Shown: positions 4,732 to 5,674 of the stretch, one piece after another | Numbering within the stretch: position 1 is the first letter of the stretch | How the letters are laid out: each line of letters starts with the position of its first letter | NCBI GenBank assembly: GCA_030152985.1 | Contig: JASLIE010000077.1 | Span: 1 to 5,674, forward strand | Length of the DNA: 5,674 nt | Direction: 5' to 3' | Source of the DNA: Bacillaceae bacterium | GTDB taxonomy: Bacteria > Bacillota > Bacilli > Bacillales > Amphibacillaceae | Notes under the pieces: generated by a model | What the model was told of the DNA's origin: nothing | The model's database searches: none | Seen by the model: the letters and a program-made list of their open reading frames with translations, nothing else | Made by a program: the position numbers and the translations under genes

Positions 4732-5674
4732 ATGATATATTTAGATAATAGTGCAACAACAAAGCCGGATTTATCAGTGATTGAGACCTTTGAATATGTC
4801 TCTAAAAACTTGTTCGCTAACCCATCTTCGCTTCATAAACTAGGAAGTGAAGTAGATGGTTTTTATGCACAAGTTAGAAAACAAGCGTCACAATTATTAT
4901 CTGTATCTGATAAAGAAATTATCTTTACATCAGGTGGGACAGAAAGTAATAATTTAGCAATTACAGGGACGGCTCTAGCTTATCAAAGTCGTGGGAAACA
5001 TTTGATTACAACAGAAATAGAACATGCATCTGTTTATAACACTTATCAAGCTTTAGAAAAATTAGGCTATGAAGTAACTTATTTACCTGTTAATCAAGAA
5101 GGGAAAGTGAGTATAAAAGATTTACAAGAAGCTATTCGTGAAGATACGATTTTAGTTTCAGTTATGTATGTAAATAATGAGATAGGAACACTCCAACCAA
5201 TTGAAGAAATAGGTGAACTTTTAAACGCTCATCCTAAAATAAAGTTTCACGTCGATGCAGTTCAAGCATTTTCGAAGGTATCATTTGATATAGAGAGTAT
5301 GAATGTAGATTTATTAACCATATCCGGTCATAAAATACATGCATTAAAAGGCAGCGGTTTACTATATGTGCGTGAAGGAACAAAATTAACCCCCTTATTT
5401 CATGGTGGGGATCAAGAACTTAATGTGCGTTCTGGAACAGAAAATGTAGCTAATCAAGCAGCTTTTGTAAGAGCGATGCGACTCGCTCTTGAGCAAGATA
5501 AGAAAATTTCTAAGTTAAAAGAAATGCAGACTCACTTGATTAATAAATTAAAAGACAATTCATATATCTATATAAATACACCAAAAGATTCAGCGCCACA
5601 CATAGTGAATTTATCAGTGCCTGGAATTAAAGCGGAAACACTCGTGCATGCTTTAGGTGAAGCGGGTATTTATA
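4732..5674 (+). CDS. Cysteine desulfurase, NifS/IscS class (3' end missing)
   Basis: This PLP enzyme converts L-cysteine to L-alanine and passes the sulfur, as an enzyme persulfide, to acceptors. About 314 residues are visible and the frame is open at the window end. It starts MIYLDNSATTKP. Seen motifs are NPSSLH (31-36), GGTESNN (68-74), H98 in EIEHAS (stacks on PLP), HVDAVQ with D175 and Q178, the PLP lysine K201 in SGHKIHALKG, and RSGTEN (233-238). The catalytic cysteine, expected at about residue 320-330, lies past the edge. From memory, B. subtilis carries nifZ, which supplies sulfur to ThiI for tRNA 4-thiouridine, near ezrA. This gene is therefore most likely the nifZ equivalent, but IscS-type alternatives cannot be excluded without the next gene. 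SD AGAGGG (4720-4725) precedes the ATG by 6 nt. Confidence 0.93.
   Translation, partial: MIYLDNSATTKPDLSVIETFEYVSKNLFANPSSLHKLGSEVDGFYAQVRKQASQLLSVSDKEIIFTSGGTESNNLAITGTALAYQSRGKHLITTEIEHASVYNTYQALEKLGYEVTYLPVNQEGKVSIKDLQEAIREDTILVSVMYVNNEIGTLQPIEEIGELLNAHPKIKFHVDAVQAFSKVSFDIESMNVDLLTISGHKIHALKGSGLLYVREGTKLTPLFHGGDQELNVRSGTENVANQAAFVRAMRLALEQDKKISKLKEMQTHLINKLKDNSYIYINTPKDSAPHIVNLSVPGIKAETLVHALGEAGIY
5469..5490. repeat. Small inverted repeat inside the desulfurase gene
   Basis: AAGAGCGA (5469-5476) and TCGCTCTT (5483-5490) form a perfect 8-bp inverted repeat with a 6-bp centre. It encodes VRAMRLAL within the coding frame. It is GC-richer than its surroundings and could form a stable RNA hairpin. 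No T-run follows and no function is known. Confidence 0.4.

Overview
The window looks like a chromosomal stretch of a low-GC Gram-positive bacterium of the class Bacilli, probably a member of the Bacillaceae. The evidence is the A+T-rich sequence, strong AGGAGG-type ribosome binding sites, Bacillus-type LexA boxes, an S4 protein without zinc cysteines that resembles the Bacillus and Staphylococcus forms, and the Bacilli-specific division protein EzrA. Genus cannot be fixed from this sequence alone.

Layout. Bases 1-58 hold the last codons of a plus-strand gene whose end matches the S4 domain of tyrosyl-tRNA synthetase (tyrS), followed by a terminator. Next is a compact SOS-type cassette: a promoter bracketed by two LexA boxes drives a single YolD-like gene (218-583), which ends at a bidirectional terminator shared with the convergent rpsD gene (1254-649, minus strand). 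rpsD has a consensus sigma-A promoter (1442-1470) and a leader of about 180 nt with a long closing stem and inner hairpins, as expected for S4 autoregulation. Facing away from rpsD is a solitary response regulator with a winged-helix and a bacterial transcriptional activator domain (1643-2791). Two copies of TGTTTAG, 11 bp apart, lie in the region between the two promoters. After a strong terminator comes ezrA (2962-4653), then another terminator-like hairpin, then a cysteine desulfurase of the NifS/IscS class (4732 onward) that is cut off by the window end before its catalytic cysteine.

How the parts relate. Most genes are housekeeping functions: tRNA charging, the small ribosomal subunit, control of the FtsZ ring, and sulfur transfer. 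Each appears to be its own transcription unit, with a terminator-like hairpin in four of the five gaps between genes; the fifth gap lies between the diverging rpsD and regulator genes. The two accessory-looking insertions are the DNA-damage-inducible yolD cassette and the orphan response regulator. No mobile element, CRISPR array, tRNA or rRNA was seen. I did not find a clearly new multi-gene system. The most distinctive signals are the twin LexA boxes around the yolD promoter and the phased heptamer repeats upstream of the regulator.
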